Source of the DNA: Adiantum capillus-veneris
Lineage: Eukaryota; Streptophyta; Polypodiopsida; Polypodiales; Pteridaceae
Length of the DNA stretch: 64,000 bases
Direction of reading: 5' to 3'
Assembly (NCBI GenBank): GCA_014529385.2
Contig: CM043949.1
Coordinates: 142,669,858 to 142,733,857, forward strand
Part shown: positions 24,802 through 38,251 of the stretch, piece after piece
Position numbering within the stretch: position 1 is the stretch's first letter
Layout of the letters: each line of letters begins with the position of its first letter
Notes under the pieces: model-generated
Told to the model about the DNA's origin: nothing
What the model saw: only the letters and a program-made list of their open reading frames with translations
Database searches by the model: none
Program-made: the position numbers and the translations under genes

Positions 24802-27541
24802 ATGCTTATAGGGTGCCAAAGGCACATGCATTTGCGCTCTGGTCGTGTGCTAGAGATGGAGCAACTAGAGAGAATTTTGACTTACGTAAGTTCTCAATAT
24901 CCACCTACCTTAGGTTTTGGCCCCTCGGCGGGGACCCAAGGTAGTACAAACCAAGACCGCAACATAGCGGCTAGTGACTCTTCCTCTGGCTATGACGTCA
25001 TGGAGGGTTTCCTAATTCCTAATCCCGATAGCTCATGCCAAGACGTGCATGCCATGGACCCGCGGTCCGCCGGGCCGAGCGTGCTTAGCCGCTTGAAGGA
25101 AACCTTTAGTAGAGCCACTCGCTCCAACATGGAATTAATGATGTAAATGACGGGGGTGGGGAAGTAAATTTTCCATTTATGACCAACGTAGACCGTATGC
25201 CCTTAGAGAATGTGCACGTGAATACTTCATTCACTACACCTCCTGACTCTTCAGAGCTATTCTCCTCCGAGGTCATATTACCCGATGGTAGAAGCCTTGG
25301 CGATGTGCAAGATGTTGAGCAATATATCATTGCGGCTAGGGAAAAGGAAATTAAGAGCTTATGCAAGGTGAAGCAACGAAGAGAGTTAAAAGAGAAAGCC
25401 CCTATGTCAATATCTTTGCTAGGAGAGCAATTGAGTGGTCCTGAATTAGCGACCACTAAGGGTCAACCCATAGAGAGCCACATTGCATCTAGTTCAAAGG
25501 ACACGCCTAGCACCTCAATCCTAGATGGAGCGTTCTTAAATGAGAACAGGGAGTACGAACTACAAACAAAAACTCTAACCGACCTATACACAGGTCAGAC
25601 CTATCACATGGGTTGGTTAGATGTCCTACAATCCACAACGAGTGCTACTAGTGTGGAGGATCAGCAACAAAGAGTTTGTGAGGTCGTCCATAGGGTCATT
25701 GAGTTAGAGAGACAGAACAAGGGGATCAACATGTCTTCAACGGGTCTCATGAGATTCTTGGATACAGGAAAGGCTAAACAACCGACCTTATCACAATGGA
25801 GACTCCATCGGTAAGTCCGATGGATCCTCCATATATTGTTTCTCCAGGGGTCTCGGTGCAATCCGAGCCCATAAGTAATAGCTTTACCTTTCCAAGTCTA
25901 GTTCATCTTTCCCTTGATGACACCACGGCTACCATGCCTACCCCAATGATGGGCATGCCAAGAAACACTCCATGGACCTCATTTGTTAGGAAAGCACCGC
26001 TATACGGTAGCTCAATGCCTGCAACAGTACCTACAAGTGTGTACCAATCGTATGCACCTATGGGTCATCGTACTCATGTAGTCCCTACCCCTCCCATTGT
26101 TTCAACTACCTATGCTCCACAACCACAACACCCAATTTCTTATTTCCAGGGGACTATACCGGCTAGCATTAGCATGTCACATCCGACATCTGCTATGCCT
26201 AGCGCCACACCTAGGAACTTTGGGCCGCCACATGGCACAACACCGTACCCAACGTGGAACCCAAGGGCTTCCTACGTGCCAAGCCCAATGCCAATACCTA
26301 CTCCACATGTAGTCTCTGGAGCATTTGAATTTTCGTTGTAATCCAAATGAGCACATCAATAATAATCAATTTCTTGATAGATTCATTAGGGGATTATGAA
26401 ATGAGGATATCTACAATGGCCTAGTCATTAGAGGTATCACCGTGGGAATCAGTCACCACCAATGCAATCCAATTGGAGGATAATTTAATGATTCAAGGAG
26501 AAAGAGTGTCTATTGAGCCTAAATCTATTAGCTTGCAAGCATCAGGGCATCAGCCAATAACCCTAAAACCTATTGCTAAGGAGCCAAAGATAACTGAAAT
26601 GACTTTAGCAGATCTCACCAAGGCCATTAGAGTCTTAGATCAATCATATATATCCAAGAAGGGAGCAACAATGGTGCTCAATATGCTATATACCGCATAG
26701 TACCAGTGAATGCCCTACTTTTAGAGTAAAATTCAATGGGAATTGCAATGCCTGTGGGAGGTATGGTCATCAAGCTAAGGATTGCATAGTATTTAAGCGC
26801 ATGATGGCCAATAGACCAACCTTAGCATGGACACATACAACTCGAGTTCCTACATGGATGCCAGACCCACCTCTTGAACAAATAGCACAACACATGGTCC
26901 CTAGGGCCCAAAATGTTGTTCAAACAACACCCTTACCACCTCCAGTGGTAGGACCGCAACCACCACATCCGAGAATCACTTTTGTGAATCTAGTGGGTTG
27001 TGAGTCATCTATTGCTTGTTTGGAAGGTTGTGAGGAAGATATGGACCCTAATATTGCCTATGGGATGGATGTGCTTGAAGAAAGTCCACAATACTACATG
27101 GAGGACTATTGGGGACAAGTCAAACCTGTATATCAAGTAGCTGCTCTTGTGGCAAGAGGCCAAAATATCAATTACACTTCTAAGAGACCACCTCTTCAAT
27201 GCTATGAGTGTGGAGGTCCACATCGTGTAGCCGAGTGTCCTATTAGGCTACAAAAGAATGCCACACTAATGCAAACCAATCAAGCGAGTACGTCTACAAT
27301 GACGATACTCATGTGTAATCAATGTGGCATAGATCATTTGATTGCCCAATGTCCAAATAATCCAAATGCACTGAAGATCACACCATTAAACTTGATTGAG
27401 GTTACCGAGGATCCATCACAAAGTACACCTGTGGTACCAGTAAACGTACTCACACGATTGATGCTCCAAAAACCAAATTATATTCTTGAGAAAAGAGACA
27501 CGGCATCAATTGCCCAATCTCAGAAAAAGAAGAAAACATGA
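24802..27541 (+). pseudogene. Degenerate gag of the 24.7-kb element
   Basis: A series of open stretches in changing frames (24802, 25179, 25796, 26473, 26801). The first begins MHLRSGRVLEMEQLE; the middle is Pro/Met-rich and low in complexity. The last (26801-27541) holds two zinc knuckles, CYECGGPHRVAEC and CNQCGIDHLIAQC, which mark a nucleocapsid region. I read this as the decayed gag of the host LTR element, whose leader is at 14716-15125. It needs at least four frame changes and is not functional. Confidence 0.78.
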
Positions 27542-27796
27542 AGGAAGAGATCGCAAAAAGCAGCGAAGTCAGACCCCAGTTCAAAGACCAACATAGGGAC
27601 TGGTGGCGACCCTGTTTATATGAACGATACTGAAGAGGATTCTGATTCAGGTGAAACCATGGAGACCAAAACGACCACTAAGATATAAACCAACAAGGAA
27701 GATCCTCATGAGCCACAATGGCCAGGATCCAAAAAGAAGATAGGAACTTACCCAAACCCTACAGAGGAGATCGAGCAAGTCAAGCAATTAAGGAGT

Positions 27797-28168
27797 TTGG
27801 TAGAAGATACCCAAAGGGATCTAGAACCAGCACCTAGGCAGATCCATATTACAGACACCATGTTCCCTATTCAACAACAACCTCACCAAGTCCATAGACC
27901 CTTAGCCATACCTAGTGTCATCCAAGAAGAAAGTGACTTAAAGTCATGGGAAAGTGGACATACTCACTTCCGGATATAAAGAATGTTTACAGAGGGACTA
28001 CCTGATCCTATCAAAGAAATGGAGATCCCATCTTCCCCATGTCAAGGGACTGAAGCCCAAAAGGTGTCGTTAAACATTGCCAAATTGATGGATTTCATGT
28101 CTTCAAAAGTTAGAACCACCATCATTTCCAAACTATATAAAGACCCTAAGCTAGTCTCAGCACTTTGA
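27797..28168 (+). pseudogene. Linker region of the gag-protease polyprotein
   Basis: Open stretches with QPHQVHRPLAIPSVIQEESD and VSLNIAKLMDFMSSKVRTT. They lie between the zinc knuckles and the protease-like segment in the same orientation. No family recognised. Confidence 0.45.
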
Positions 28169-28428
28169 GCCTTCCTCAATGGAGAACTGAAGTTTGGGCT
28201 ACCACAATTTCCATAGATGGATGGAGCTGGGGAGATGCCAATAGAGGAGGAACGCTTAGATCCACAACCCAACATAGATGAGAACCTTGTTATAGAAATA
28301 CCTATTAACAAGTTGGGACAATACTTTGAGTCCAATGCGACCATACCAATCACTACTAAGGTATTGTGAAGGGAATCCTTGATGGTGGCGATGGGGTTAG
28401 CATTGTGACTAAAAATTGATGGGAAACT

Positions 28429-28713
28429 ATGGGAAGACCTCACCTTGCGACCACAACCATAGTAGTGAAGATGGCCAATGGGTCTATTGTTAAACCTACT
28501 GGGATGCTAGAAGATCTCAAGATCAAGGTCTTCAGACATAAAATAAGAGTTACCTTCATTGTTATGGATTTCTCCAAGCACACTATGGCATCTGAGATGA
28601 TCTTAGGATGTCCTTTCATGAGGGAAGCAAAAATGGTGCACGACTGGTCTAAAAACCATGTCTACTTGCAGTTCCAAGATTCTGTCATTCGAGTGGATCT
28701 GGTAACTAGTTGA
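28429..28713 (+). pseudogene. Retropepsin-like fragment
   Basis: Reads VVKMANGSIVKPTGMLEDLK, IRVTFIVMDFS and SEMILGCPFMREAKMVHDW. This is the second half of a Gypsy-class protease, where I-L-G-x-P-F/W-L/M follows the flap. The catalytic D-x-G half would lie upstream near 28300-28430, where frames are broken. No reverse transcriptase follows. Confidence 0.75.
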
Positions 28714-31387
28714 GCACATCCTTTAGGAAACAGGTTTATAATTGTTCATAGATCTGACACCACAGTTCACTCGGCCCCATTACAGTATTGTTACACGTGT
28801 AAAGCGGACACTGATGTGGGGGAATATTCTCCTTATATGGATGTACTACCTGGGATGACTGAGTCGGACAATGTGGATTGGGTCCACCTAGCAGCAACCA
28901 TAGACACTTGGGGAAACAGGGGGACGACTTGGGTAACACCTGAGGGGGATGAAATGCCACCACTCGTACCCTTAAATATGCTAGAAGCAATGCATATAGC
29001 TTCTGACAATACTCATCCTAATATAACAAAGAAAACATAGAAGTGGGTCCCTAGAGCTTCTTAAGCGACCATAGCTAGTGCTAAAAAATAGAAGCCTTGT
29101 AAGAAATGTACCACTCGCTCCAAGAAAAGTAAGAAAATGTTGCGATGGATTCCTAAACAACTATTGGAAGCCCAAGGCTACTATCAAGGAAATGATCAAA
29201 TCTGGGTGTCAAAACGTAGATTCTGTTCTTACCTGTCACCTAACCCATGTGAGCCCAATCCCGTAGCTCCAAAATGAATCGATGATTGTGGAAAGAAAAA
29301 AATCACTGAATGCTACACACCCGCTCTAGATCTAGTTTGGGTACCGAAGAAAGAACGATTTTTTCCACCTAGCTCAGGAAGGGGGGAGTCCCATGAAGCT
29401 TCTAGCTCCTCATGTAATGCATCCATAGAGGTAAAATCTTCTCCACAACCTCCACCTACAATAGTGGACCTCCATGAAGCTACAAAGGAATGCACACCTC
29501 CCAGTGTTCAAGAGTCACCTGATCAACCACTTCAAGTTCGATCCTGGGAGAGCACCTTACCACAAAGGAATGCACACCTCCCAATGTTCAAGAGTCACCT
29601 GATCAACCACTTTAAGCTCGCTCCTGGGAGAGCACCTTACCACCCTTACAACTCGACAAGGCACGTAAGGTAGTAGAAAACTATTGGCAAAAATCCTCAC
29701 CTATTACAACTAGAACAATTGGTTTCAAAGGGCGACGAGCACATTTCAAACGGTATGATCTACCCAAGGGGGGGAGTGTTTGCTAACAGTCATCATTCAC
29801 TCACTTCCCTCTCAACCTTCCTCCTTGACCTCTCAATCTCCGAATCTTAGGGAATGTATATATAAAGCCTTATACTCACAAAAAACATAAATAATAAAGA
29901 GCAAAATCAATTAGCAAACGAATATACACAATAAAAGTCAAAACATTGACCCAGACCTACACATTCACATCCGGTACACTGAAACAGAAACCTATGTCAT
30001 CAAACACCTTTGATCCTCATCACTCGAGTGATGGAGGGTAGGTAAGATTAGTACGATAGGAGTGTTTCTGTTTTAGAGTTTAGTGATTAGCAAAGTCCTT
30101 TCTTCCCACTGATTTGCCTCCTAGAGGTATTATTTGTGTTTCCTTGTGTGTACAGGAACGTGTTGCTGTGGTTAGGATTTTGACCTTCATGGAATCTTTC
30201 TCTCGTTCACACTTCAAATCAAGCGCAACCATCAACACAAACAGGTGTTTCTTGTCCATTAGCATTTCCCCTTATCTTTTTTGCATCCATGTTTGTCTGC
30301 TTTAATTGTGATTGGTAGCATAATATCCAGCACATTTGCTTAGTATCAAACATTAAATTCAATGTAATTTTTTGTCATAATCACTTATCTAGGTTTAAAA
30401 ATCAATCAGTCTGACTAAGCTAGTTTGACCAAGCTAGGCGTTAGAGATTTTCTCTTGATACCATGGGGAATGCCTTCCTAATATCAAGGGCTACTTAGGT
30501 TCTTAATCCGATTAAGGCAGCTTTGTGTGAAATGTACTAGGGCTTTGTAGTGGGCTTAGTCCTTATTGACCTTTAGCTTAAGTATTATAAAGGGAGTTTA
30601 CTAATGTGAGGAGCCTGGGGAGGGTAACAGTGTTATATGACCCCCCAAAGTTACAAACTTAAAATGTTGAAAACGAACAAACAAAAATTCAAAGTGCCAC
30701 AATGTAAAATCTTAAGCTGGGAGAGAAACCTCAGCTTGATTTGGTACTCCACTCACATGTATCGCCTATGGTACTAGAGCCCTAAAGGTTCCCACTATGG
30801 ACGCTTTTCCTTGAAAAACAAAAAACCCAAGGCATACAAAATAAGCACACACATCAAAATTGAAACACTATGAAAAGACTTTGGGGGGTCAAAGAAAAGG
30901 AAATAAGTCAGGCAATGATTTCATGAGCAAGTCCTTTTATTGTAGCTTAACTACAAGGTCTTCTAGGTATAGCTTCTAGTCAGCCCTCGGACATGAAATA
31001 CTTGGCTCTCGTGATTAAACAACTTAATTGACCAGAGAAAATTGAGAAGCTTGCCCATGGTATTAATAGTCGATCTTTAGTGCCTTTCGATCGTTAAATT
31101 AGCGACCCCAAATTTGTTTAATTTTCTACCTGTAAAACTGTTTATACGTTTGATTATATTGCAATTTAATGTTTATTGCTGACAAATGGTTTAGAATTTT
31201 GCTACCAATCAATTTATCTGCCTAAAACTGCATATGATTTTTAATTGTATATGAGAATGCAATTACTGTGCCAATGTTGTTTGATTTTGCAGTGACTGAA
31301 GAAGGCTAAGGACATTCATCTCAAATGCTCTTCCACCTCAATGAACGAGCTTCAACTCAATACATTCCGAGGATAGAATCTACATTT
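28714..31387. other. Downstream interior of the 24.7-kb element
   Basis: A few short open frames with no family marks (for example MDVLPGMTESDNVDWVHLA at 28839). A tandem duplication of about 79 bp (GGAATGCACACCTCCCA...TCACCTGATCAACCACTT) lies at about 29487-29625. A purine run CAAGGGGGGGAGTG at 29766 looks like an old polypurine tract. From 29800 to 31380 I see nothing that reads as a gene. Confidence 0.55.
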
Positions 31388-31398
31388 GGAAGGGGGGC
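31388..31398 (+). other. Polypurine tract
   Basis: GGAAGGGGGGC-like purine run immediately before the 3' LTR start TGTTAAACC. It primes plus-strand DNA synthesis in LTR elements. Confidence 0.8.
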
Positions 31399-31399
31399 A

Positions 31400-32351
31400 T
31401 GTTAAACCTCACGCACATTCCTATCACCTGCAATGGACGTTGTATTATTTATTTGGTAGAGTCAGGTATCGGGCTTGTCTCTCCAATAGGAAAAGGGTAA
31501 GAGTGATCGCCGATGAGAGGCGCACTCTAACTGGAACATTCAAGGGATTAGTTGGCTAAGCATGGGCGCCCAAGTGTGAATGGGGCGAGCTCATATAAAA
31601 GTCAACTAAACCTAAAATTCACTCATTCTCTCATTTGTGCAATTGAAGAGTGCTCTTGCTCCATCTCCATCTTCTTCTTCTTCATCTCCTTGTGTTTATG
31701 TGTATGCGTGAGAGAGAGAGAGGGAGAGTGTGTGCAATCGAGCATTGCGACGACGGCACGGTGGCGGCGAAGCAGTTGAGTGCGGCACAACGGCAGCTCC
31801 TTCTTCTTCGCGGCGAGGAATCCTCCACGACAACAAGTGCAATTGAAGAGTGCTCTTGCTCCATCTCCATCTTCTTCATCTTCATCTCCTTGTGTTTATG
31901 TGTATGCGTGAGAGAGAGAGAGGGAGAGTGTGTGCAATCGAGCATTGCGACGATGGCACGGTGGCGGCGAAGCAGTTGAGCGCGGCACAGCGGCAGCTCC
32001 TTCTCTCATTTGTGCAATTGAAGAGTGTTCTTGCTCCATCTCCATCTTCTTCTTCTTTATCTCCTTGTGTTTATGCGTATGCGTGAGAGAGAGAGAGAGG
32101 GAGAGTGTGTGCAATCGAGCATTGCGACGACGGCACAGTGGCGGCGAATCAATTGAGCGCGGCACAGCGGAGGCTCCTTCTTCTTCGCGGCGAGGAATCC
32201 TCCACGACAACAAGTGTAGAGCGGTGAGTGACACACCATCTCCAGCTTTGAGCTTACTAGTTTAGGCTAGTTGCGTGCTTGGAGCCATTTGTGGCTCGCA
32301 CACAGTGTATCGGCAAGTTCCTTGCATTGAAACGTGCGATAGACGTGCACA
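31400..32351 (+). mobile_element. 3' LTR of the 24.7-kb element
   Basis: 952 bp with TG...CA ends. It is longer than the 5' LTR (586 bp once its insert is removed) because a unit of about 175-200 bp, starting GCAATTGAAGAGTG, is present three times (about 31639, 31839, 32017). The LTR end at 32351 is followed by TCACT. Confidence 0.93.
31639..32225 (+). repeat. Triplicated unit inside the 3' LTR
   Basis: Three head-to-tail copies of a unit with CATCTCCATCTTCTTC, a short GA tract and GAGCATTGCGACGA. The 5' LTR has one copy (7857-8060). The expansion therefore came after insertion. Confidence 0.92.
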
Positions 32352-32356
32352 TCACT

Positions 32357-32772
32357 AAAAGAGGAAACCGTACTCACACTTACATGCTTGAGCCTATCCC
32401 CTTGTCGGCGATACGCACTATCACAGCCATCCGGCTTAGCTCCCATTCCCTTCAATGCAAGACAGGGTGTTGGGGCAATGGAGAAGAGTCAAATCGATTT
32501 TTCACATTATGCTCACTCCAACTTCGAGAGTCTGATTACCACACACTACGAGAGTGCTCAGCTTTTGGTCACATCTGAACTAGCTTCTCTCACATTTTCA
32601 GCCATGACCTAGACCTACACACTTTCCTCTCTTAGCCACAATGTGGGCTCTCCATTGCGACTCTCATCACCACAATTTTGAAGCATCGAGAGTCACTCAT
32701 CGGCCATACACATACTGCATCCCATATAACTTTGTTCCCATATGTCATATTTGATCTCCAAGGATGCTAATA

Positions 32773-32774
<2 letters not shown>
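32357..32774 (+). pseudogene. LINE remnant, copy B, 3' part
   Basis: Continues the LINE broken at 7613. It matches the intact LINE from the ERGNRTHSYILEPIPLSAIR segment through the C-terminal zinc-binding region (stops present) to the 3' tail GTCATATTTGATCTCCAAGG. Confidence 0.9.

Positions 32775-32855
<81 letters not shown>
32775..32855 (+). repeat. (CT)n microsatellite at LINE 3' end
   Basis: About 80 bp of pure CT; same junction as at 2316. Confidence 0.97.
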
Positions 32856-32859
<4 letters not shown>

Positions 32860-35056
32860 TGTGTGTCCCGGTTGTTTTCGTGTCCTCCTTCAATAAAGGT
32901 TACATGGAGGGAGAGAAATCTCTCATACGTGTGTCATGATTTTTTTCTTGCTTCCCTTCAACTCCCTCTTGGGGCCGATCCCAGTCTCCTTAACTCAGCA
33001 ATTGCCCAATCTTGCAATACTAGACTATCATTCCGACATCAGTTATAGGAATTAATTCTCATGTCCATTTCCAACCTTCAAATCTACAGAGGAGACCTTG
33101 ACCAACGAACTCTATTGTCAAGGCTTGTTGGTGTAGAAGCTGCCTACTAGCATCCACGTCACAAGCTGTTGCAAGATGCTATTCCTGCTTCATGCCCATG
33201 TGCTCTATCTCTGTTTCATCTCGAGCCCAATAAAGCCAGTCTTACGGCTTGGAATTTCTGGAAAAAGAGATTCTAAACTTACCTCACCACTTCCTTGAGT
33301 TCCATGGAAAGGGAAGATCCCTAATCCAGGTACTACTTGCGATGGCGGAGCATGGATGCAGTCGACAAAGGTGGCATGTGAGAAGTGCTACAAACGGAGG
33401 CACGGTGTCCCTATAAAAGACTAAAAAACAACATATTGCAATCCATGAAATGCACAAATCTACTTGACTGACAAATCTCGTAGCACATAATCAACGCCAT
33501 ACACAAATAGAGAGGCAAAGAGCGAGATAGAATGAGAGGTCATGTGCAAGCGCACCTCCTTGAGCGGAGTGCAAGGCCGGCATGGCATGAGAGAACAGAG
33601 AAGAGGAGAGAAGAACAACGCAAACACTGGGTGCAATCTCCCCCCGTACAAGAGTGACCATTTCCCTCCTGCACATATTTACTTTATAGATTTCTTGAAA
33701 GGTCAAAGTGAGTACAAACTGCCTAGACGATCATAAATAGCCAAAGCCCATAAAAGAGACTCAAATAATAAAATGTATATCCGTTCACATAGGCCTTAGC
33801 TCGGTTAAGCCTTTTTCATCTGTTAATTGCACTATATAATAAAATATCAATTCCATTACATACCTCTCGGTTAGAAAGCAACTCCACCCCATTGTGAAGA
33901 TAAAAAATTTGCAAACCATACTTGTGAAAAATAGTGACTAGTATTTTGTGTCAAAAATAGCACATTGTACAATGAAAAATTTATGAAACAGAACAACATT
34001 TGTTATGCCTGTTGTCATCCACATACTACTTATTTTAGTGTCCCATACCACTAGAATAAGCAATATATGTCATACCCTGATGAATCAGGATATCATTGGT
34101 CACACTCATCATTCAATAATCAATTATCATCAATCTCAAGTTCAATTCCATAAATACTACCATGATAGAAAAGCATCATATACCAATTCCAAATCCAAAT
34201 CCAAAAATCTGACAACATATACGTGGGTAACAAAATCATACTTATGACAGTTGCATCCAGCCACTGCAGCATGATTTTGTGATCGGTGTTACCTAAATTG
34301 GCAAATCTACACTCGACGTGCTACCTAAATCGATGAATCGGCACTCCAGTATAACCAAATCTAGAAAAAACAATTCGTGAGCCACATCGGCTTACACTAT
34401 AGAATATCAACCATAATCATACTGAACCAACTCCCACACTTGAAGTTTGACACATCCCCTGCAATCAATCGGAGTCTACACACATGTGACCCTTAAGAAG
34501 TGGTTCTTTCATGCATAAAAAGAGTCCGACCAACAAATAATCATGTTATAAAAATTCATTTTTGACCACATCCAACCATGCAAAGTTGATGCATCACATC
34601 CACACTTCACCTCCCTAGCACATAGAGCTAGTTACTGACCTACAAAGGTGGAAAGCAATCACAACCATGCATATGAGGCATCCACATCAATCCATGAGTT
34701 CACATACATCATATGATAACATTCCATCACCATAAACATGATGAAAAATAGCTCAGACCTTTAGGTCGACCATAAACCATAACTTCACACATATATAAAA
34801 AATAAAATTTTGGCATTTTTGAACGTATGCAAAACATGGAATTCAAAGTATTTAACCTCAAACCAATGCATCAAGATCAGCTCCATAGTATAGACTATGA
34901 CTCTATCACATCACTTCACCCATATGGTACTCACACAACAAACGGTAGCCCGAAAAGAAAGCCACCTTATTCATATCTGAGTATGTGGTTTGGGATGTTT
35001 AACTATATACTTCCACATAATTTTATGTCCATATAATAATTAAAATCAACTCACCA
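32856..35056. repeat. Segmental duplication, copy B
   Basis: Matches 2408-4520 as described for copy A. It contains an extra segment of about 75 bp (34841-34916) absent from copy A, and ends abruptly at the Copia fragment (AACTCACCAAA then GCCCATGCAAAC). Confidence 0.9.
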
Positions 35057-35062
35057 AAGCCC

Positions 35063-37618
35063 ATGCAAACTCCGTCCTTGGGCAATTACCTGTACTTCGT
35101 GACTTTCATTGATGACTACTCCAGGCATGCATGGGTATTTCCGCTTAAAGCGAAGTCCGAAGGTTTTATGTGCTTCAAACAATTTCTGGCTATGGCTGAA
35201 AATGTCTCGAAATGTACTATGGGCACCCTCCGTTCCGATCGAGGGGGGGAGTATATGTCTCATGAATTTAATGCATTTCTGGCTAGTCGTGGGATAAAAC
35301 ACCAATGTACAGTGCCTTATACACCTCAACAAAATGGTGTTGCTGAGAGGAAAAACAGGTCACTGACGGAAATGGCACGATGTATGGTCAAAAGTCAAGC
35401 TTTGCCGCATTCTTTTTGGCTTGAGGCCATTATGTGTGCCACTTATGTACTTAACAGGTGTCCTACGAAATCTTTGCAGTCTATTACTCCATATGAAGCA
35501 TGGCATGATAGAAAACCTTCTATTGCGCACATGCGTGTTTTTGGCTGTTTGGCATATGCTTTGGTGCCACAAGTGCAGCGCAAAAAATTGGATGATAAGG
35601 CTATCAAATGTATTTTTGTTGGTTATAGTGTTGAAAGCAAAGGTTACAGGTTGTACCATCCGCAAACAAAATGTATTCTGGTTTCTCGGGATGTACTGTT
35701 TGTGGAAGATTCTGTTCAGCCCTTGTTGTCATGTACTAAAGACAGTAATGTAAGCTCACAAGACATTTATGACACTTTGTTGCCTCTTTTCAGTGGTGGA
35801 AATACGAATGTAAGTTCCAATGAGGCAAATGTACAGCCTATGGGGGTTTCTGAAAATGTTTTAGATCAGCCTATTACTGATGCAGATGTACATGATGTAC
35901 TTGATGAGGAAAGGGCTGAAAATGAGCGGGCTAGAGGTATGCCAAAATGGTTGGTGCACACTTTGCGTGACAGTAAATTGGATGCACCTTTGTCTAGTCA
36001 TACTCGTTCAGGCTCTCGCCATGCATCTTATGCATCAGATTGTTATGCTTTGGCTATGTCTAGTTTACATGATGTTGAGGAGCCTCTGACTTTTGATGAA
36101 GCACAAAATTCAGAAAATTGGATGGCTGCCATGCAATCAGAATATGATGCACTTATAGAAAATGACACATAGACTTTATGTGATTTGCCTCCTGGCAAAA
36201 AGGCCATTGGTACGAAGTGGGTTTACAAGCTGAAACGCAAGCCGGATGGTGAGATCGATCGCCATAAGGCTCGACTTGTTGCAAAGGGTTATGCACAGCA
36301 AAAAGGCATAGATTATGAAGAGAATTTTTCTCCCACTTGTCGTATGACTACTGTGCGTTTTCTATGTGCATTGGCAGCTCATTTTGGTTGCGATGTACAT
36401 CAATCAGACATTGTTACTGCTTTCTTGAATGGTGACATATTTGAGGAAGTTTATGTAACGCAGCCTCGCGGTTTTGTCATAAAAGGACAAGAGGACAAAG
36501 TGTGAAAATGTAACAAGGCTTTGTATGGGTTGAAGCAATCTCCTCGTGCTTGGTATGAGAAAGCTGACACTCATTTGGTCAAACAAGGCTTTCCTAACAG
36601 TCCAACAGAAAGCACATTGTATGTAAAGCGTGAGGGTGATGTACTTCTCATTGTGGTTCTTTATGTTGATGATTTGCTGATCACTGGACCAAATGAGAGA
36701 CACATTGCTGAATTTAAGGCTGATTTGAATGCTACTTTCAAGATGAAAGATTTGGGGCTGTTGCATCATTACTTGGGTATACAGTTTAAGCAGTGTGATG
36801 GTGGTATTGCCTTGTGTCAAAAAAGTTACATAGAGGCATTGCTATGTAAATTTGGACTTGAGGATTGCAAACCTATTGCCACTCCCATGGAAACAGGTTT
36901 GAAGTTGAGTCTACATGATGCTAGCGATCCTGCTGATGTCACTCTTTACCAAACTGCTGTTGGTTGCCTCATTTATGTATGCAACACGAGGCCGGATATT
37001 CAGTTTGCAGTCTCACAGGTCAGCAGATTTACGCATAGCCCAGGGTCTAAGCATTGGCAGGCTGTCAAGAGGATTTTCCGCTTCCTTAGTGGCACTTTAC
37101 ATCTTGGCTTGTTTTATCCCAAGGGGGGATCATTGCCGCCAGACTTACATTCTTTTTCAGACTCAGATTGGGCTGGTTGTTTTGATACGCGAGTGTCCAC
37201 AAGTGGTTTTCGTTTCATGCTTGGAAGTTCATGTATATCATGGTTGAGCAAGAAGCAACTTACTGTGGCCACTTCGAGTTGTGAGGCTGAGTACCGGGCA
37301 GTCTTCACAGCTACGGTTGAGTGTGTATGGCTCAGACGCCTTATGGCTGATTTGGGTGTTGGACAGGACACTGCCAACACTATCTACACTGACAGTCAGA
37401 GCGCATTGTCAGTTGCGAGGAACCCAGTTTTTCATGCTCGCACAAAGCACATTGAGGTGCATTACCACTATGTCAGGGAGAGGCTCTCAGCAGGAGAGAT
37501 CAGCTTGGCTTATGTGCCAACACAGGACAACCTTGCAGATCTTTTCACAAAGGCATTGTCTCATGAGAAGATTGAAGCTTTCCGCAAAGCTTTGGGCTTA
37601 CTCCCCTTTGTGGACTGA
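35063..37618 (+). pseudogene. Copia integrase-reverse transcriptase-RNase H with two in-frame stops
   Basis: One frame runs through. The integrase core shows FIDDYSRHAWVFPLK, SDRGGEYMS and PYTPQQNGVAERKNR (Asp, Asp and Glu of the DDE site), then GKP-type fold text FGCLAYA and FVGYSVESKGYRL. After a TAG near 36170 comes RT: GTKWVYKLKRKPDGEIDRHK, then, after a TGA near 36504, KALYGLKQSPRAWY and VLYVDDLLITG. RNase H shows DSDWAGCFDTRVSTSGF, SCEAEYRAV and DSQSALSVARN. Both stops are single-base changes of expected codons in the same frame, so it died recently by substitution. Confidence 0.93.
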
Positions 37619-37693
37619 TCGTGTCCTCAGGGCATGGCACTTCCTTTTACTCATGTGCCAGCTCTCGTTCACCGCATCACTCCAGGGGGGATT

Positions 37694-37920
37694 TGTTACC
37701 ATATACATGTGGTAGTGATGTGTGTGAACACACTAGGACCGCCAGGGCATTTTTTCCCTCTTTAGGAGGTTTTTTCCCGCGTGCATTGTATATACGCCCA
37801 TCACTCTAGGGCTATCAATCTTTCCATTGCACACTAAGTAACACAGTCTCTATTGTGTGCCTTGAGCTTCCTTCGTCTTCTCCAAGCTGTGTGTGTTTCT
37901 CTGCAACCCTAATTCCAACA
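37694..37920 (+). mobile_element. 3' LTR of the truncated Copia element
   Basis: Begins TGTTACCATATACATG right after the purine tract CCAGGGGGGATT and ends CCTAATTCCAACA. A TATA-like TATATACG at about 37788 and the TG...CA ends fit a short Copia LTR. Confidence 0.8.
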
Positions 37921-37960
37921 ATTATCCTGTGCATGCAAACTGTAGCCAGTGAGAATCTGT

Positions 37961-38250
37961 TGTATTCCGCACTATGTGCTTTTTAGTGACTGAGTCAACT
38001 TGATTTTTTGGCCCTGAGCTTTATCTGTTCCCTCTATCTGGTTCTATGTTGGTGTGTTACCTTTCGTTACATTATTGTTTCAATTGTCCTCACTATATGT
38101 TGCATTAAAGTACCAAATTTGGTGCTTTTTGGTACTGTTGAACTTGGGTGCACGTATGTCCACTATTACAGTACCAATTTGGTACTTCTTGAACTTGCTG
38201 TTTCGGATAATCCTTATCACTTGTGCAATACAGTACCAAATTTGGTAGTT
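37961..38250 (+). repeat. Left arm of a 2.1-kb inverted repeat around an FCP1-like gene
   Basis: TGTATTCCGCACTATGTGCT and the following 290 bp recur as the reverse complement at 39460-40063. The arm contains the palindrome GTACCAAATTTGGTAC-type sites. Confidence 0.92.
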
Positions 38251-38251
38251 T

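Larger units (their letters stand above)
35057..37920 (+). mobile_element. 5'-truncated Copia element
   Basis: Integrase, reverse transcriptase and RNase H are followed by a purine tract and a 227-bp 3' LTR. The 5' LTR, gag and protease are missing, so a deletion or rearrangement, not simple insertion, made the left edge. It is a different Copia family from the one at 15131 by protein text. Confidence 0.9.
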
